The notes: a model not told the origin generated them from the sequence alone. A stretch of 59,794 nucleotides of DNA from an archaeon (GCA_021811485.1 JAJZOO010000001.1:1-59794), one strand, 5' to 3'. Positions 17,852 through 26,747 are shown, counted from the first letter of the stretch. Numbers and translations are program-made.

Positions 17852-18502
17852 TCAACTCTTCTTCACTATGAAGTGGCGGAGGGCGCCCTCGGGGCGAACC
17901 TCCAGGAGGGCGTTCCCGGTCTGGCCCTCCCACCTCATCATCTCGATCTCGGCGGTGGGGTCGTCGGAGACGAGGTGGACGACCGCCCCCCTGGGGGAAT
18001 TTGCGAGCTCTTCATCCAACCGCGAGAGCACAGCAGAGCACTCTGTGCCGACCTCGTAGAGCTCGATGTCCGGGAATGCGGCGAAGCAACGCACCTTCAT
18101 GGAGCTGTGCCTCTGCTCGATTGCCGGCGCGGCGCCAGCGAGGGGCTCCAACCGCGAGCCCGGACTCGCCTTCTCCACCAGAGCGAGCCATCCATCGCCG
18201 AAGGGGTCTCTGTTGACGGTCCGCGGTTCCTTTGTGAGCGCCCCGTTGGTTTCCTTCACGACGCAATCGAACGGAGCCCGGACCACTTCGAAGTGCCTGG
18301 GTCCCTCCACGGAGGCTATGGAGTTCCCCTGGGCGATTCGGGCGCCTGCAGGCTTGAAGGTGACCGCGGTCAACCCCCCCGAGAGCCACGGGAGGAGGGG
18401 GGTGACGCCGACTCTCCAAAGCCCCTCCTCGAGGCGCCCCCACGTCCCGAACTCGGGATCGTACAGCACGTCCTCCCTGTACTCGCAACCGCCTAGCTTC
18501 AC
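17852..18502 (-). CDS. GcvH-like domain fused to TusA-like domain
   Basis: A protein of 216 aa. Residues 1-112 align by eye with GcvH: a GTWGRLEEGLWRVGVT strand, GNSIASVEGPRHFEVVRAPFDCVV, and NRDPFGDGWLALVE. The lipoylation lysine position is Arg69, so it should not carry lipoate. Residues 136-216 resemble TusA/SirA: ELYEVGTECSAVL (Cys155 at the TusA cysteine, but followed by Ser instead of Pro), SPRGAVVHLVSDDPTAEIEMM and GNALLEVRPE...FIVKK. TusA passes persulfide sulfur. The start is GTG 18502, 21-30 bp after a TATA-like catctaagg. Domain calls are by pattern recognition; the exact family is unconfirmed. Confidence 0.7.
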   Translation of the reverse strand: MKLGGCEYREDVLYDPEFGTWGRLEEGLWRVGVTPLLPWLSGGLTAVTFKPAGARIAQGNSIASVEGPRHFEVVRAPFDCVVKETNGALTKEPRTVNRDPFGDGWLALVEKASPGSRLEPLAGAAPAIEQRHSSMKVRCFAAFPDIELYEVGTECSAVLSRLDEELANSPRGAVVHLVSDDPTAEIEMMRWEGQTGNALLEVRPEGALRHFIVKKS

Positions 18503-18628
18503 GCTCGAAGGCCGGCCCGCGGGGCCTTAGATGGTTTGCGGCCCTCAGGCTGACCGGCGTTCACCGGCGACTCCCGGGGAGCGGCCACGCGTTGAACGGC
18601 TGAAATAGCGGCGCCGGGGGAGCGGGCT

Positions 18629-19099
18629 GTGCTTCGCGGTGGCTACGGCGGAGTTGTGATCCACAGCGTGTCCGCCCTCTTCGGGCTGATCCTCGGGCTG
18701 GTGGGCGCCTCCCTGGACTTCTACTCGGGGTATCAACTCATCGCCGGGTCGGCCCAGAGCTCCGCGCTTCCCTCTGGCGTGGGGATGCCGGCCGTCCAGT
18801 ACGTCAATTCCGGGCTCCCCTGGGGGGCAGGGGTCGCCGCATTGGGGGTCCTGGTCGCCTCCACCTCGGTGGCGAGCGTCTCGGTGTTCGGAGCCGCCCA
18901 CATGAGGGCGTTCGGGGCGCTCATGGTCGTCTACGGGCTCCTCATGGTGCTGGTCGGGTTCGCAATGGGGGGCCTGGCGTCTGCCATGGGGCCGGAGTCC
19001 CTCTCTGGTTTCGGGATGCTCCTGGTGGGGGGGCTCATGGCGATCAACGGCTTCATGATGCTGAGGGAAGCCACGTACGCCCCGGCAGCCATGTACTAG
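18629..19099 (+). CDS. Membrane protein, four predicted helices
   Basis: A protein of 156 aa with hydrophobic segments near 12-30, 66-88, 93-113 and 125-143, and a short extracytoplasmic loop containing the only polar stretch. The start is GTG 18629, about 25 bp after gctgaaatagcg; a second GTG nine codons later is possible. I do not recognise the family. It is a single gene between two divergent or co-directional neighbours. Confidence 0.6.
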   Translation: MLRGGYGGVVIHSVSALFGLILGLVGASLDFYSGYQLIAGSAQSSALPSGVGMPAVQYVNSGLPWGAGVAALGVLVASTSVASVSVFGAAHMRAFGALMVVYGLLMVLVGFAMGGLASAMGPESLSGFGMLLVGGLMAINGFMMLREATYAPAAMY

Positions 19100-19145
19100 A
19101 CGGTCGCATCCAAGGGGCGGTTATCTTAAAGCGGGCGGAGGGTGC

Positions 19146-19538
19146 ATGACACCCGCGATGACAGTGAAACCAGACGGGTCAGTGAAGCCCGAGAATGTCG
19201 AGAGGGCCGTCAAGACCGAGATCGAGTGGCTGGTCGACAGGCACGACGGCGCGCCCAACTTCGAGATGAGGAGGTTCAGGATCAGGCCTGGTGGGAGCAT
19301 ACCGAGGCACTTCCATCCAGAGATAGAGCACGAGCAGTACGTGCTCCGAGGGCGTTACAAGATGGGTATCGGGGGGCAGGTCCACGAGGTGAAGGCCGGT
19401 GACTCCATCTACATCCCCAAGGGCACCATGCACTGGTACCAGAACACGGGGGACGAAGACGCGGAGTTCCTCTGCATAATCCCGAAGACCGAGAGATACG
19501 AGTCCGTCTATCCTGACGAAGAGGGACGGCAGAGCTAG
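19146..19538 (+). CDS. Cupin-domain protein
   Basis: A protein of 130 aa with one double-stranded beta-helix cupin. Motif 1 is PGGSIPRHFHPEIEHEQYVLRG, with His, His and Glu as metal ligands, and motif 2 is AGDSIYIPKGTMHWYQN, with the last His ligand. Such proteins bind Fe, Mn or Zn and act as dioxygenases, isomerases or sensors; this one cannot be assigned. A TATA-like ttatcttaaag lies about 20-28 bp upstream of the ATG. Confidence 0.85.
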   Translation: MTPAMTVKPDGSVKPENVERAVKTEIEWLVDRHDGAPNFEMRRFRIRPGGSIPRHFHPEIEHEQYVLRGRYKMGIGGQVHEVKAGDSIYIPKGTMHWYQNTGDEDAEFLCIIPKTERYESVYPDEEGRQS

Positions 19539-19597
19539 TCGGAGTCCGGGGCTACCAGACGCCCGCGTCAGAGGGCGGCCCGACCCGGGGGCTGTCC

Positions 19598-20512
19598 TCA
19601 CGGGAAGATGTCGAGCGGAATCATGGCGCCGACCACCCAGTTGGGCTGGTCGACAACCTCGTGGATCCTCAGGTCCACGGCGACGCTGCACAGGACGTAC
19701 GCCTCTTCCTTCGCGAGGCCGTATCTCTCCGTGAGGTGCTCGATCATCCCACGCACGGCCTCCTTGGACGCGGCCATCAGGTCAGGCGCTATGCCCGTGG
19801 TGACGTAGTACCCCTTCTTCGGCGGCTGCTCTCCCTTCGTGGAATATCGGGGGGAAGAGAGCCCGGTCCCCTTCACGACGTCGAACCTGAACCTCGCCTC
19901 CCCCGCGCACTCGATGGCGCTTACGCAGACCTCACCGTCTCCCATGGCCGCGTGGAGGTCCCCGGTAGAGAAGAGTGCGCCCTCGACCATGACGGGTAGC
20001 TCGAGGCGGCTCCCTGCCGTCAGATGCTTGATGTCGAGGTTCCCGCCGTGCCTTCCCGGCGGCATGACCGCGTGCCCCCCTGGTTCCCCGGGGGCGACAC
20101 CCATGACCCCGCAGAATGGCCTGAGCGGTATCCTGATCCCCTTCTCGAAGGGTGCGAAGTCCTTGCGGCCGAGGTCCCATTTGTACAGGTAGGGCCTCTG
20201 GAATTCCTCGAGCAGGCCTTCGCCGGGGATTATTGCAGACCAGCCGAAGTCCCCACTCGCGACTTCGAGGACGTCGACAACGAGGGTGTCCCCCGGCGCG
20301 GCTCCAACGACGTATACCGGGCCTGACAGCGGGTAAAGCTTGGACGGGTCGAAGCCGGGCCTTTCCGGCGGGGTGTCCTTCGTCACCTGCCAGCTACTGA
20401 CGTCGTTGATGTCGAAGGAGACGTCGTCTCCCGGCTCAATACTAATCACCGGCTTGTGTTCCCTGCTCCACAGATAGTGGAAACTCTCCCTCCCTATGCG
20501 TTGGTTGCCCAC
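19598..20512 (-). CDS. Acetamidase/formamidase family amidohydrolase
   Basis: A protein of 304 aa, the usual length for the family. Blocks include VYVVGAAPGDTLVVDVLEV, PFCGVMGVAPGE, GRHGGNLDIKHLTAGSRLELPV and GDLHAAMGDGEVCVSAIE, which hold the conserved Asp and His metal ligands. It hydrolyses short amides such as formamide to ammonia and acid. The reading frame extends to 21010 but that would overlap priS; the GTG at 20512 gives a normal N-terminus (GNQRIGRESFHYLW). It is divergent from priS. Confidence 0.9.
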   Translation of the reverse strand: MGNQRIGRESFHYLWSREHKPVISIEPGDDVSFDINDVSSWQVTKDTPPERPGFDPSKLYPLSGPVYVVGAAPGDTLVVDVLEVASGDFGWSAIIPGEGLLEEFQRPYLYKWDLGRKDFAPFEKGIRIPLRPFCGVMGVAPGEPGGHAVMPPGRHGGNLDIKHLTAGSRLELPVMVEGALFSTGDLHAAMGDGEVCVSAIECAGEARFRFDVVKGTGLSSPRYSTKGEQPPKKGYYVTTGIAPDLMAASKEAVRGMIEHLTERYGLAKEEAYVLCSVAVDLRIHEVVDQPNWVVGAMIPLDIFP

Positions 20513-20683
20513 GGACGCTCCACAGGCTCTCCCCTCAAAGCTGTTTCGCGGACCGGGGCGCGACTTCGGTCGGGCGCCGCCACCGGACGAGGCGCGGAGT
20601 CCGGCTCCCAGGGGTGGCTCATCCGCGGTGCCGGACGAAGGCCTAGTGTTCTTATCTCCCGGGTCTGAGGTGAGAGTCGCAAG

Positions 20684-21769
20684 ATGAACGAGGCCACGAA
20701 GAACTTCCTCAGGTCCGCGTACAAGGAGTTCTACTTCCGCGGGGCGGGTGCCATAGAGTTCCCACGCGAGGTCGGGGCCAGGGAGTTCGGCTACATCCCG
20801 TTCGGAGGGGGGATGGTCCGCCACCTGTCGTTCAGGAGCGAAGGGGAGGCGGTCGCGGAGATCCTGAAGCAGTCGCCGTCCTCGGTCTACTGCTCCAACG
20901 CCCGCTACGAGAGCCCCGCCAGGCCGATAGATGAGAAGGGGTGGCTCGGAGCCGAGCTGATCTTCGACATCGACGCCACCGACATCCCCACCACATGCAA
21001 GAGGGGGCACGATCTCTGGTACTGCGAGAAGTGCTTCGCTTCAGGGAAGCTCCCCAGGCCGGCCAAATGCTCGAAGTGCGGCGGGCCCAGCGCGCAGTTC
21101 CATGGGACCTGCGAGACGTGCCTGGGTGCGGCCATGGACCACGCCATGAGGGCGGTTGGCTTCCTCACAGAGGACTTCGGGGTCGACCGGGATGCGATTA
21201 GCGTGTACTTCTCAGGCAACCGGGGATACCACCTGCACGTCTACGACCCTAGGTTCGATCCGCTGGACCAGCTCGCCCGCGGCGAGATAGCCGAGTATGT
21301 CCGCGGGTCATCTCTTCCTCTCAGCCAGACGATCGCCTCGACTCTCCGGCACAGGACCCAGACCGGCGCCGTCGGCGCGGGGTGGACTAGGCGCATAACG
21401 ACGTACACCGACGCGCGCAGGGAGGACTACGACGGCACCCTGCAGAAACTCGTGTCTGAAGCAATCGCGTCCCAGCGTGCCCTCGTGGACTCTTCGGTGA
21501 CGACCGACATCCACCGCGTGTTCAGGCTGGCAGGGACGCTGCACGGAACGATGGGGATGTCGAAGATGAAGGTCGTGTCCGTGGACAGGTTCGACCCCCA
21601 GGAAGACCCTTACGTCCTGAGCGCGAAGCCGGTCACCATCGCAGTGTCTTTTTACCCCCAGTTCAGGGCCCGGCACAGGGACTTTGGCCCTTACAAGTCT
21701 GTCACAGTGGAGCTGCCAACCTACGCGGCAGTACAGATCCTGACGAGAGGCCTGGGAGAGGTGGTCTGA
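20684..21769 (+). CDS. priS: DNA primase small (catalytic) subunit
   Basis: A protein of 361 aa. The catalytic aspartates are D95 and D97 in IFDIDATD, in the AEP polymerase fold. The zinc-binding module lies between residues 105 and 150 with CKRGH...CEKC, CSKCGG and CETC. The later HRVFRLAGTLHG block is typical of PriS. It makes RNA primers with PriL, which is not in the window. The ATG at 20684 lies about 30 bp after gttcttatc. The next gene, gins, starts directly after its stop, the conserved archaeal replication pair. Confidence 0.95.
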   Translation: MNEATKNFLRSAYKEFYFRGAGAIEFPREVGAREFGYIPFGGGMVRHLSFRSEGEAVAEILKQSPSSVYCSNARYESPARPIDEKGWLGAELIFDIDATDIPTTCKRGHDLWYCEKCFASGKLPRPAKCSKCGGPSAQFHGTCETCLGAAMDHAMRAVGFLTEDFGVDRDAISVYFSGNRGYHLHVYDPRFDPLDQLARGEIAEYVRGSSLPLSQTIASTLRHRTQTGAVGAGWTRRITTYTDARREDYDGTLQKLVSEAIASQRALVDSSVTTDIHRVFRLAGTLHGTMGMSKMKVVSVDRFDPQEDPYVLSAKPVTIAVSFYPQFRARHRDFGPYKSVTVELPTYAAVQILTRGLGEVV

Positions 21770-22327
21770 GTGCCTGAGGGGACACTCGAGTACCTGAAGC
21801 GCAGGCTCGATTCGGAAGCGCTGTCCGAGGTGCTGCTCCCCCTGCCGGCCGATTTCTACTCGGGCATCTCGGGGTACAGCCAGAAGCTGAAAAGGTCCGT
21901 GGGCTCTGGGGCGTCCGACATGGCCGTGCGCCTGGCCGCGGTCCAGGGGAGGCTGATCGAATCAATGGTGAGGCAGCTGCTGCAGCTCCGGACGAGGAAG
22001 GCCATGAGGCAGAACGCTGTCCTCCAGCTCCTGCCCGAGGAGCGGTACGTGTGCTCCGCCGAGCAGAGGTTCGAGAGGCGGTTCCAGACGCTCGTCGAGG
22101 CAGTCTCGGCTGGTCAGCCATCGTTCGTCGAGTTCGCGCACATGACAGAGAACCAGAGGAGCATCACCGTGAGGTTCGTGAAGCACGTCAACGAGTTGGT
22201 GGGGCTGGACCTGAGGCGCTACGGCCCCTTCGAGCCGGAGGACGTGGCGTCGATCCCCGCGGCCAGCGCGGACATCCTGATAGCGGGCGGGGACGCGATT
22301 GAAGTGACGACCAGGGACGACGTCTAG
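21770..22327 (+). CDS. GINS replication complex subunit (Gins51/Gins15 type)
   Basis: A protein of 185 aa. A helical A domain runs up to about residue 130, followed by a C-terminal B domain with VGLDLRRYGPFEPEDVASIPAASADILIAGG, the family pattern. The A-then-B order marks the Gins51 (Sld5/Psf1-like) type. GINS joins MCM and Cdc45/GAN in the replicative helicase. GTG 21770 immediately follows the priS TGA, so the two genes are co-translated. Pairing with priS is known in archaea and supports the call. Confidence 0.92.
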   Translation: MPEGTLEYLKRRLDSEALSEVLLPLPADFYSGISGYSQKLKRSVGSGASDMAVRLAAVQGRLIESMVRQLLQLRTRKAMRQNAVLQLLPEERYVCSAEQRFERRFQTLVEAVSAGQPSFVEFAHMTENQRSITVRFVKHVNELVGLDLRRYGPFEPEDVASIPAASADILIAGGDAIEVTTRDDV

Positions 22328-22346
22328 GGAGCGTCTTGCGCGTGGC

Positions 22347-22691
22347 CTAGCTGTACGACCGCCAGGTGTGGCTGCACTTCACGCACCTGTAGAACTGCGT
22401 GGGAGGCTCGTCCCCACTCCTCGTCTGCAGGAACCACCAGAACGCCTCGTTGTGCCCGCACTTCGGGCATTCCATCTTCGTCGTCGGGAGGGAGTTCAGC
22501 TTCTCCTCCTTCTCCCCCACTATCTTGATCTGGGGGGTGTTGGAGAGCTCCTCTTCGGTCTTCTGGACCAGAGCGTTCTCTTCCTTCTTTGAGTATCCGC
22601 AGTTGTCACAGTTGTACGTTACGGAGACTTCCCGGGCCCCCTTCACCTGCTTCAGCTTGAGGCGCGTGCCGCACTTCGGGCAGAATTTCAG
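22347..22691 (-). CDS. tfs: Transcription cleavage factor S (TFS), probable CTG start
   Basis: A protein of 114 aa. The N-terminal zinc ribbon is KFCPKCGTRLKL...CDNCGY, and the C-terminal ribbon CPKCGHNEAFWW...SGDEPPTQFYRCVKC carries the acidic DE pair that enters the RNA polymerase active site to cleave backtracked RNA. No ATG, GTG or TTG precedes the first ribbon in frame. A CTG at 22691 sits exactly where the family has Met (MKFCPKCG) and overlaps the rpoL stop as CTGA. Shorter starts would remove half of the first ribbon. The unusual start codon is an inference. Confidence 0.9.
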   Translation of the reverse strand: MKFCPKCGTRLKLKQVKGAREVSVTYNCDNCGYSKKEENALVQKTEEELSNTPQIKIVGEKEEKLNSLPTTKMECPKCGHNEAFWWFLQTRSGDEPPTQFYRCVKCSHTWRSYS

Positions 22692-22975
22692 CTCGACCCA
22701 CCACCGAGGGCCTTCTTCACGTCGTCGTAGAGCTCTTTGGTGGTTTCCATGGCCCTGTCGACGCTGTTGGCGAACGCCTTCTCGGGCTTTATCCGCTGGG
22801 ACCTGACCTTCAGAACGAGCTTCTTGAGGAGTGGGTGGGGAGGGAGGACGCCAGCGAAGGTCACGCTCTTCTCCTCCAGCAGCTCGTGGTGCACGATCTC
22901 GGCTAACGAGTAGTCTTCCCCGGTGATTTCCACCGTGAGGCCTTTCTCGTCTTCACTCGTGGTCTGGACCTGCAT
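22688..22975 (-). CDS. rpoL: RNA polymerase subunit L (Rpb11-like)
   Basis: A protein of 95 aa. EITGEDYSLAEIVHHELLEEKSVTFAGVLPPHPLLKKLVLKVR matches the Rpb11/alpha-like dimerisation fold that pairs with subunit D. A TATA-like gtttaataac on the minus strand lies about 27-36 bp before the ATG. It is followed by tfs with overlapping stop and start codons. Confidence 0.95.
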   Translation of the reverse strand: MQVQTTSEDEKGLTVEITGEDYSLAEIVHHELLEEKSVTFAGVLPPHPLLKKLVLKVRSQRIKPEKAFANSVDRAMETTKELYDDVKKALGGGSS

Positions 22976-23053
22976 TTTACTTGTCGGGCCGTCGGACTCT
23001 TGTTATTAAACAGATAGCGGTGTCCGTCTCAACCGGCTTGCTTGGGCCCAGGC

Positions 23054-23632
23054 TTACGGCTCGATGGGGGTGTTCCCGAAGTCCCTGGCGATCTTCCTCT
23101 CCTCCACGTTGCCGCACTCGTCGCACTTCAGCTTGGTCGCGCTCCCCTTGAGAAGCGGCCTGCCGCAGTTCCCGCACAGTGCGGCGACGACTCCCATGTC
23201 TGGCTCGTCTATGGTGAGGTGGATTATCCCGTTAACCAAGCTGAAGACCCGGCATCTGACGATGTCTCCTGGCTTGACCGGGGTGGTCCTTCTCTCCCCC
23301 CTGCCTCCCCCCGACAGCCCCCTCAGTGAGAGCATGCCGGAGAAGTCCTTGTAGGTGGGCTTCCCGTTGAGGAAGAAGACGTGGACGTTGGCGGAGTTAG
23401 CCTGTGACCCCTCGACCTGGCCTGTGACCCAGTCGTCGACCCTGGTCAGCTCGGGCTCGGCAAAAGGCTGGACTGAAATCTCCATGCTCTTCATGTCCTT
23501 CACCACCGAACCGGCCCTCAGGGCCCTGATCTGCCCGGAGGAGTCGTAGGTGTGCGGGCCGGGGAGGAACTCCTCTGATACAGCAAGCCTGTCCCCGGGG
23601 AAGGCCAGCGGCGTTTTCTTTCGCTCTTTCAT
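23054..23632 (-). CDS. csl4: Exosome subunit Csl4
   Basis: A protein of 192 aa. The N-terminus is KTPLAFPGDRLAVSEEFLPGPHTY, as in archaeal Csl4. A central S1 domain follows (VDDWVTGQVEGSQANSANVHVFFLNG...PGDIVRCRVFS). The C-terminal zinc ribbon is CGNCGRPL...CDECGN. It caps the RNA-degrading exosome and recruits DnaG. The ATG at 23632 overlaps the dph2 stop (ATGA). The order dph2-csl4-rpoL-tfs is a recurring archaeal neighbourhood. Confidence 0.95.
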   Translation of the reverse strand: MKERKKTPLAFPGDRLAVSEEFLPGPHTYDSSGQIRALRAGSVVKDMKSMEISVQPFAEPELTRVDDWVTGQVEGSQANSANVHVFFLNGKPTYKDFSGMLSLRGLSGGGRGERRTTPVKPGDIVRCRVFSLVNGIIHLTIDEPDMGVVAALCGNCGRPLLKGSATKLKCDECGNVEERKIARDFGNTPIEP

Positions 23633-24660
23633 CGCTTTATCAGTCCCACCGTGAGTTCGATCCATTTCGCGCGCTCAAGGAACTCCCCCGGTTCCCTCCC
23701 CTCAATAAGTGCGACTAGGGCATCCGCCTGGGGTATGGACAGCACCGGCCTGTCGAAGGTGAACCCATCCACCGATATCCTGGGGCAGGCGGTCTGGACG
23801 AACGCTTCGATTTCTCTGTGAGGGGCCAGCCGCTCTGCTGTGACGTCTCTCATGGCGAGCCTGACCACCTTCCTCCCGCTCATCTCGAGGCGCTTCGCTA
23901 TCCAGTTGCTCCTCCCGAGCATCTTCTGCCCCTCCTTCAGCCCCGTGATGACCCCGAACACCCGCGCGTCCCTGGCCTTGTAGACGGCCAGTATGGCCCG
24001 CTTCCTCCTCTCGTCCGCTGCCGCCTGCATGTCCGTCACCTCGTTCATGTATGGGTCGAGCATGAATGTGGGCTTCCCCATGGCCAGCGCCAGACCCACG
24101 GCATGGAACTCGCTCTCCCCCAGGAAGGCGAAGGCATCCACCTCGTCTCTTATGGGGAAGGGCGTGGAGAAGTCGCACCCGAACACCTGCCCTTCGAGCA
24201 TGAGGTTGTTCCCTCTGCCGACCTTCACTTCGAACCCCTTGGCCTCGAGCCTTTCCTTCACAGGGCCGAGTTGGTGGAGGTGCTGGCTGAAGGTCGCGAG
24301 CCCTATCCGCCTGTATGGGGCCAGCCGCTCTGCAGCGGTCTCGACGACGTCCCCGAACTCCACGTCGTCGACCGCGTCGATCAGGTATGTGTAGTCCCCC
24401 ACCTCTTCGACCGACGCGTTGTGTCCGATGTGCAGGGCCAGGTCGGCCTGCAGCTTCCCGGCGTCGTCATCGACGGTGTCGCAGATCCCGAAGCAACTGT
24501 CCCCCGACATTATGGCGGTCACCCCATACCTCTCCTTCACGTGCTCCATCAGCTCCTTGGTCTGCCTGAGCAGCCCTCCGGGCGCGTTGACCAGCACCAC
24601 CTTCGGCTTCTTTGCCTCGATGATCTCGAACACCTTCCTTTCATCTATCTTGACGGTCAT
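23629..24660 (-). CDS. dph2: Diphthamide synthase Dph2 (radical-SAM-like Fe-S enzyme)
   Basis: A protein of 343 aa. Dph2 transfers the 3-amino-3-carboxypropyl group of SAM to a histidine of elongation factor 2. The three cysteines binding the 4Fe-4S cluster are in GDSCFGICD, FGCDFSTP and QTACPRISVDGF. The N-terminus (KPKVVLVNAPGGLLRQT) is typical. A TATA-like ctatataac about 50 bp upstream overlaps the end of the preceding gene. It is co-transcribed with csl4. Confidence 0.94.
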   Translation of the reverse strand: MTVKIDERKVFEIIEAKKPKVVLVNAPGGLLRQTKELMEHVKERYGVTAIMSGDSCFGICDTVDDDAGKLQADLALHIGHNASVEEVGDYTYLIDAVDDVEFGDVVETAAERLAPYRRIGLATFSQHLHQLGPVKERLEAKGFEVKVGRGNNLMLEGQVFGCDFSTPFPIRDEVDAFAFLGESEFHAVGLALAMGKPTFMLDPYMNEVTDMQAAADERRKRAILAVYKARDARVFGVITGLKEGQKMLGRSNWIAKRLEMSGRKVVRLAMRDVTAERLAPHREIEAFVQTACPRISVDGFTFDRPVLSIPQADALVALIEGREPGEFLERAKWIELTVGLIKR

Positions 24661-24708
24661 AGGAATCTTATCGCAGCCCTGCTTTCTGAGCCGCTCCCGC
24701 GGGGCCAG

Positions 24709-25389
24709 TTATATAGTTGGAGGGGGTTCCGACTGCTTCGTCAGCATCCTCGCTGACACAGCTCCCATCCAGGCGAGCACCGACCCCAGGAACAGCCTCT
24801 CTGTCAACCCCCCATAGTGCGCGAACAGGCCAGGGACAACGAGGGCGCCGAGGAGCTCGACAGCACAGAGGAAGGCCGACAGATACGCAAGAGGGACCGC
24901 CACCCCCCTCGCACGGGAGAGCTCTCTGTTCCCAGACATCCCGAGCGAAATGTATAGCGCCCCCACCGCGGCTCCGGCGAAGGCGACAACCGCCAGCAAC
25001 AGGTGCACGGCCCCGTGCCACGAGACGGGGGTCGGCGGGACGTCAGTCGGGAAGGCCGCCAACAGGAGAGACCCCACGGCCCAGGCCGCGAAGAAGTAGC
25101 CTCCGCGCCTGAAACGGAGGCCTGTAGTGTCGGAGCTGTTCGCAGCGAGAGCCAGGGCGAACAGGAAGCAGAGGGAGAGCACTCCACGGTTGACAAAGTT
25201 GAGGGTCATGACGTACCCATATGGTCCGACCGCGAGGTCGCTCTCTGCCTGGCTGATGGGGCTGTAGTGCGGCGGGAGAGCCTGTGCGACTGCGTCCAAG
25301 ATGACGTAGAGGGCGAGGAGTGCGAGCGTCAGGACGAAGAGGGACCTGGCCCGTCTGGCCTGGGCGGCTTCGTCAGGGACGGCGACCAT
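24709..25389 (-). CDS. DUF998 family membrane protein
   Basis: A protein of about 226 aa with seven hydrophobic segments. The block ISQAESDLAVGPYGYVMTLNFVNRG is characteristic of DUF998. Its function is unknown. An in-frame ATG at 25422 would add 11 residues, but the only TATA-like box (ggacttaat, 25421-25429) overlaps it, so transcription should start downstream; the ATG at 25389 is preferred. It is divergent from the MFS gene. Confidence 0.75.
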   Translation of the reverse strand: MVAVPDEAAQARRARSLFVLTLALLALYVILDAVAQALPPHYSPISQAESDLAVGPYGYVMTLNFVNRGVLSLCFLFALALAANSSDTTGLRFRRGGYFFAAWAVGSLLLAAFPTDVPPTPVSWHGAVHLLLAVVAFAGAAVGALYISLGMSGNRELSRARGVAVPLAYLSAFLCAVELLGALVVPGLFAHYGGLTERLFLGSVLAWMGAVSARMLTKQSEPPPTI

Positions 25390-25490
25390 GCCTGGAGCCG
25401 CCGAGGCGATCATCGGCGGCATTAAGTCCTTCGAAGTTCTTTCGACGGGAGGCCCAGGTTCATTTAACCACGTGGGGCCGAGGTGCCCGG

Positions 25491-26747
25491 ATGACGGAGC
25501 GCGACCGGGGGATTTTCAGCCTATCCAGATCCCTGCTGCTGAACAGGAACGTCAGGGCCATCGCAGTCACGGGCTTGATCTCGGGGGTCTACATCGGGAT
25601 GCTAAACGTCGCCCTCCAGCTCTTCCCCGGGACCCTCGGGTTCGGCGTGGCGGCTCTCGGGGTGCTCCAGGCCCTGGGCAACAGGTTCTCCGGGGCGGCG
25701 GCCACCTTCGTCCAGCCGCTGGCCGGCCACCACTCCGACCTGCACAGCCGGAAGCAGTCCATCCTCCTCGGCAGCGTCACCACGATTGCCTCCATGGTCT
25801 GCTTCATGGGGGCGGCACTGTCGCGCGACGGATACCTGGTCCTCCTCGCATTCGTCCTGTATGGGGTGTCCGTACTTGGGAGCCCCGCTTCTCAGGCCAT
25901 GGTGGCCGAGTCTGTCAACCTGGACCCCCACCAGATGGACGTCGCCTACAGCTTGGTCTTCTTCCTGGGGACGGTGCCGGGGGTTGTCTCCCCCTACCTG
26001 GCGGGGGCGATGGCGGAGACCTACGGCTACCTGCTGATATTCACGGTGGCCGCCCTTCTCGAGTCCGTGGACCTCTACATATACTGGACGAGGCTCTCGG
26101 AGACCAAGCACGTGCTCGCAGCCGAGCCTGGGCAGGGGTCCAGGTTCTCCATGAGGGAAGCGTTCACCTTTCCGCGGTCGTCCTGGGGATATTACGGGGC
26201 CCTCGCCATGGACGCCTTCGCCTTTGGGATAAGCTCCAACATCATCTACGCCATGGCCGAGGACCAGTTCCACTTCACCGCCTCCGACGTCGGCCTGCTC
26301 GTCGCCGTGTGGTACCTCGCCATGCTCGCTTCCCAATACCCAGCCACGAGGGTCCTGATCAAGATCGGTCCGAAGAGGACCTTGATGGCCTCGGAGGCGC
26401 TGGGGACGGTGCTGATGGCGGGGTGGGCACTCTCCAACTCCCTCCCGGAGTTCGTCGCGTTCTCCGTGGTCTTCGGGGTGTCGGTCACGACATGGGTCCC
26501 CGGGGTCTCATCGCTCTTAATGACTCACGCCCCGCCCAAGACGCGCGGAGGGGTAGGGGGGAAGGTGGCCGCCTTCAGGGGTCTCGTCGCCTTCCCTGCG
26601 CCCATAATCGGGGGCTTCCTCTACCAATATCTCGGGTATGAAGCCCCCATAATCGCCAGCTTGGTGGGGACAGTAGTCTGCGTCGCCCTGATGTTCAAGT
26701 ATCTGCCGGAACGCCCGACGGCCAGCGCTGAGGGAGGAACGAAGTGA
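25491..26747 (+). CDS. MFS transporter
   Basis: A protein of 418 aa with 12 predicted membrane segments. The cytoplasmic loop HHSDLHSRKQSILLGS is a variant of the MFS GxxxDRxGRR signature. The substrate is unknown. The frame is open to 25320, but the ATG at 25491 is 22-31 bp after catttaacc and gives a short cytoplasmic N-terminus. Its stop overlaps the start of the SET-domain gene, so the two are probably one transcript. Confidence 0.88.
   Translation: MTERDRGIFSLSRSLLLNRNVRAIAVTGLISGVYIGMLNVALQLFPGTLGFGVAALGVLQALGNRFSGAAATFVQPLAGHHSDLHSRKQSILLGSVTTIASMVCFMGAALSRDGYLVLLAFVLYGVSVLGSPASQAMVAESVNLDPHQMDVAYSLVFFLGTVPGVVSPYLAGAMAETYGYLLIFTVAALLESVDLYIYWTRLSETKHVLAAEPGQGSRFSMREAFTFPRSSWGYYGALAMDAFAFGISSNIIYAMAEDQFHFTASDVGLLVAVWYLAMLASQYPATRVLIKIGPKRTLMASEALGTVLMAGWALSNSLPEFVAFSVVFGVSVTTWVPGVSSLLMTHAPPKTRGGVGGKVAAFRGLVAFPAPIIGGFLYQYLGYEAPIIASLVGTVVCVALMFKYLPERPTASAEGGTK

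Noticed and set aside
19598-21010. Long form (470 aa) of the formamidase
   Set aside because: The extra N-terminus would overlap priS on the opposite strand and is not conserved-looking; GTG 20512 gives the usual length.
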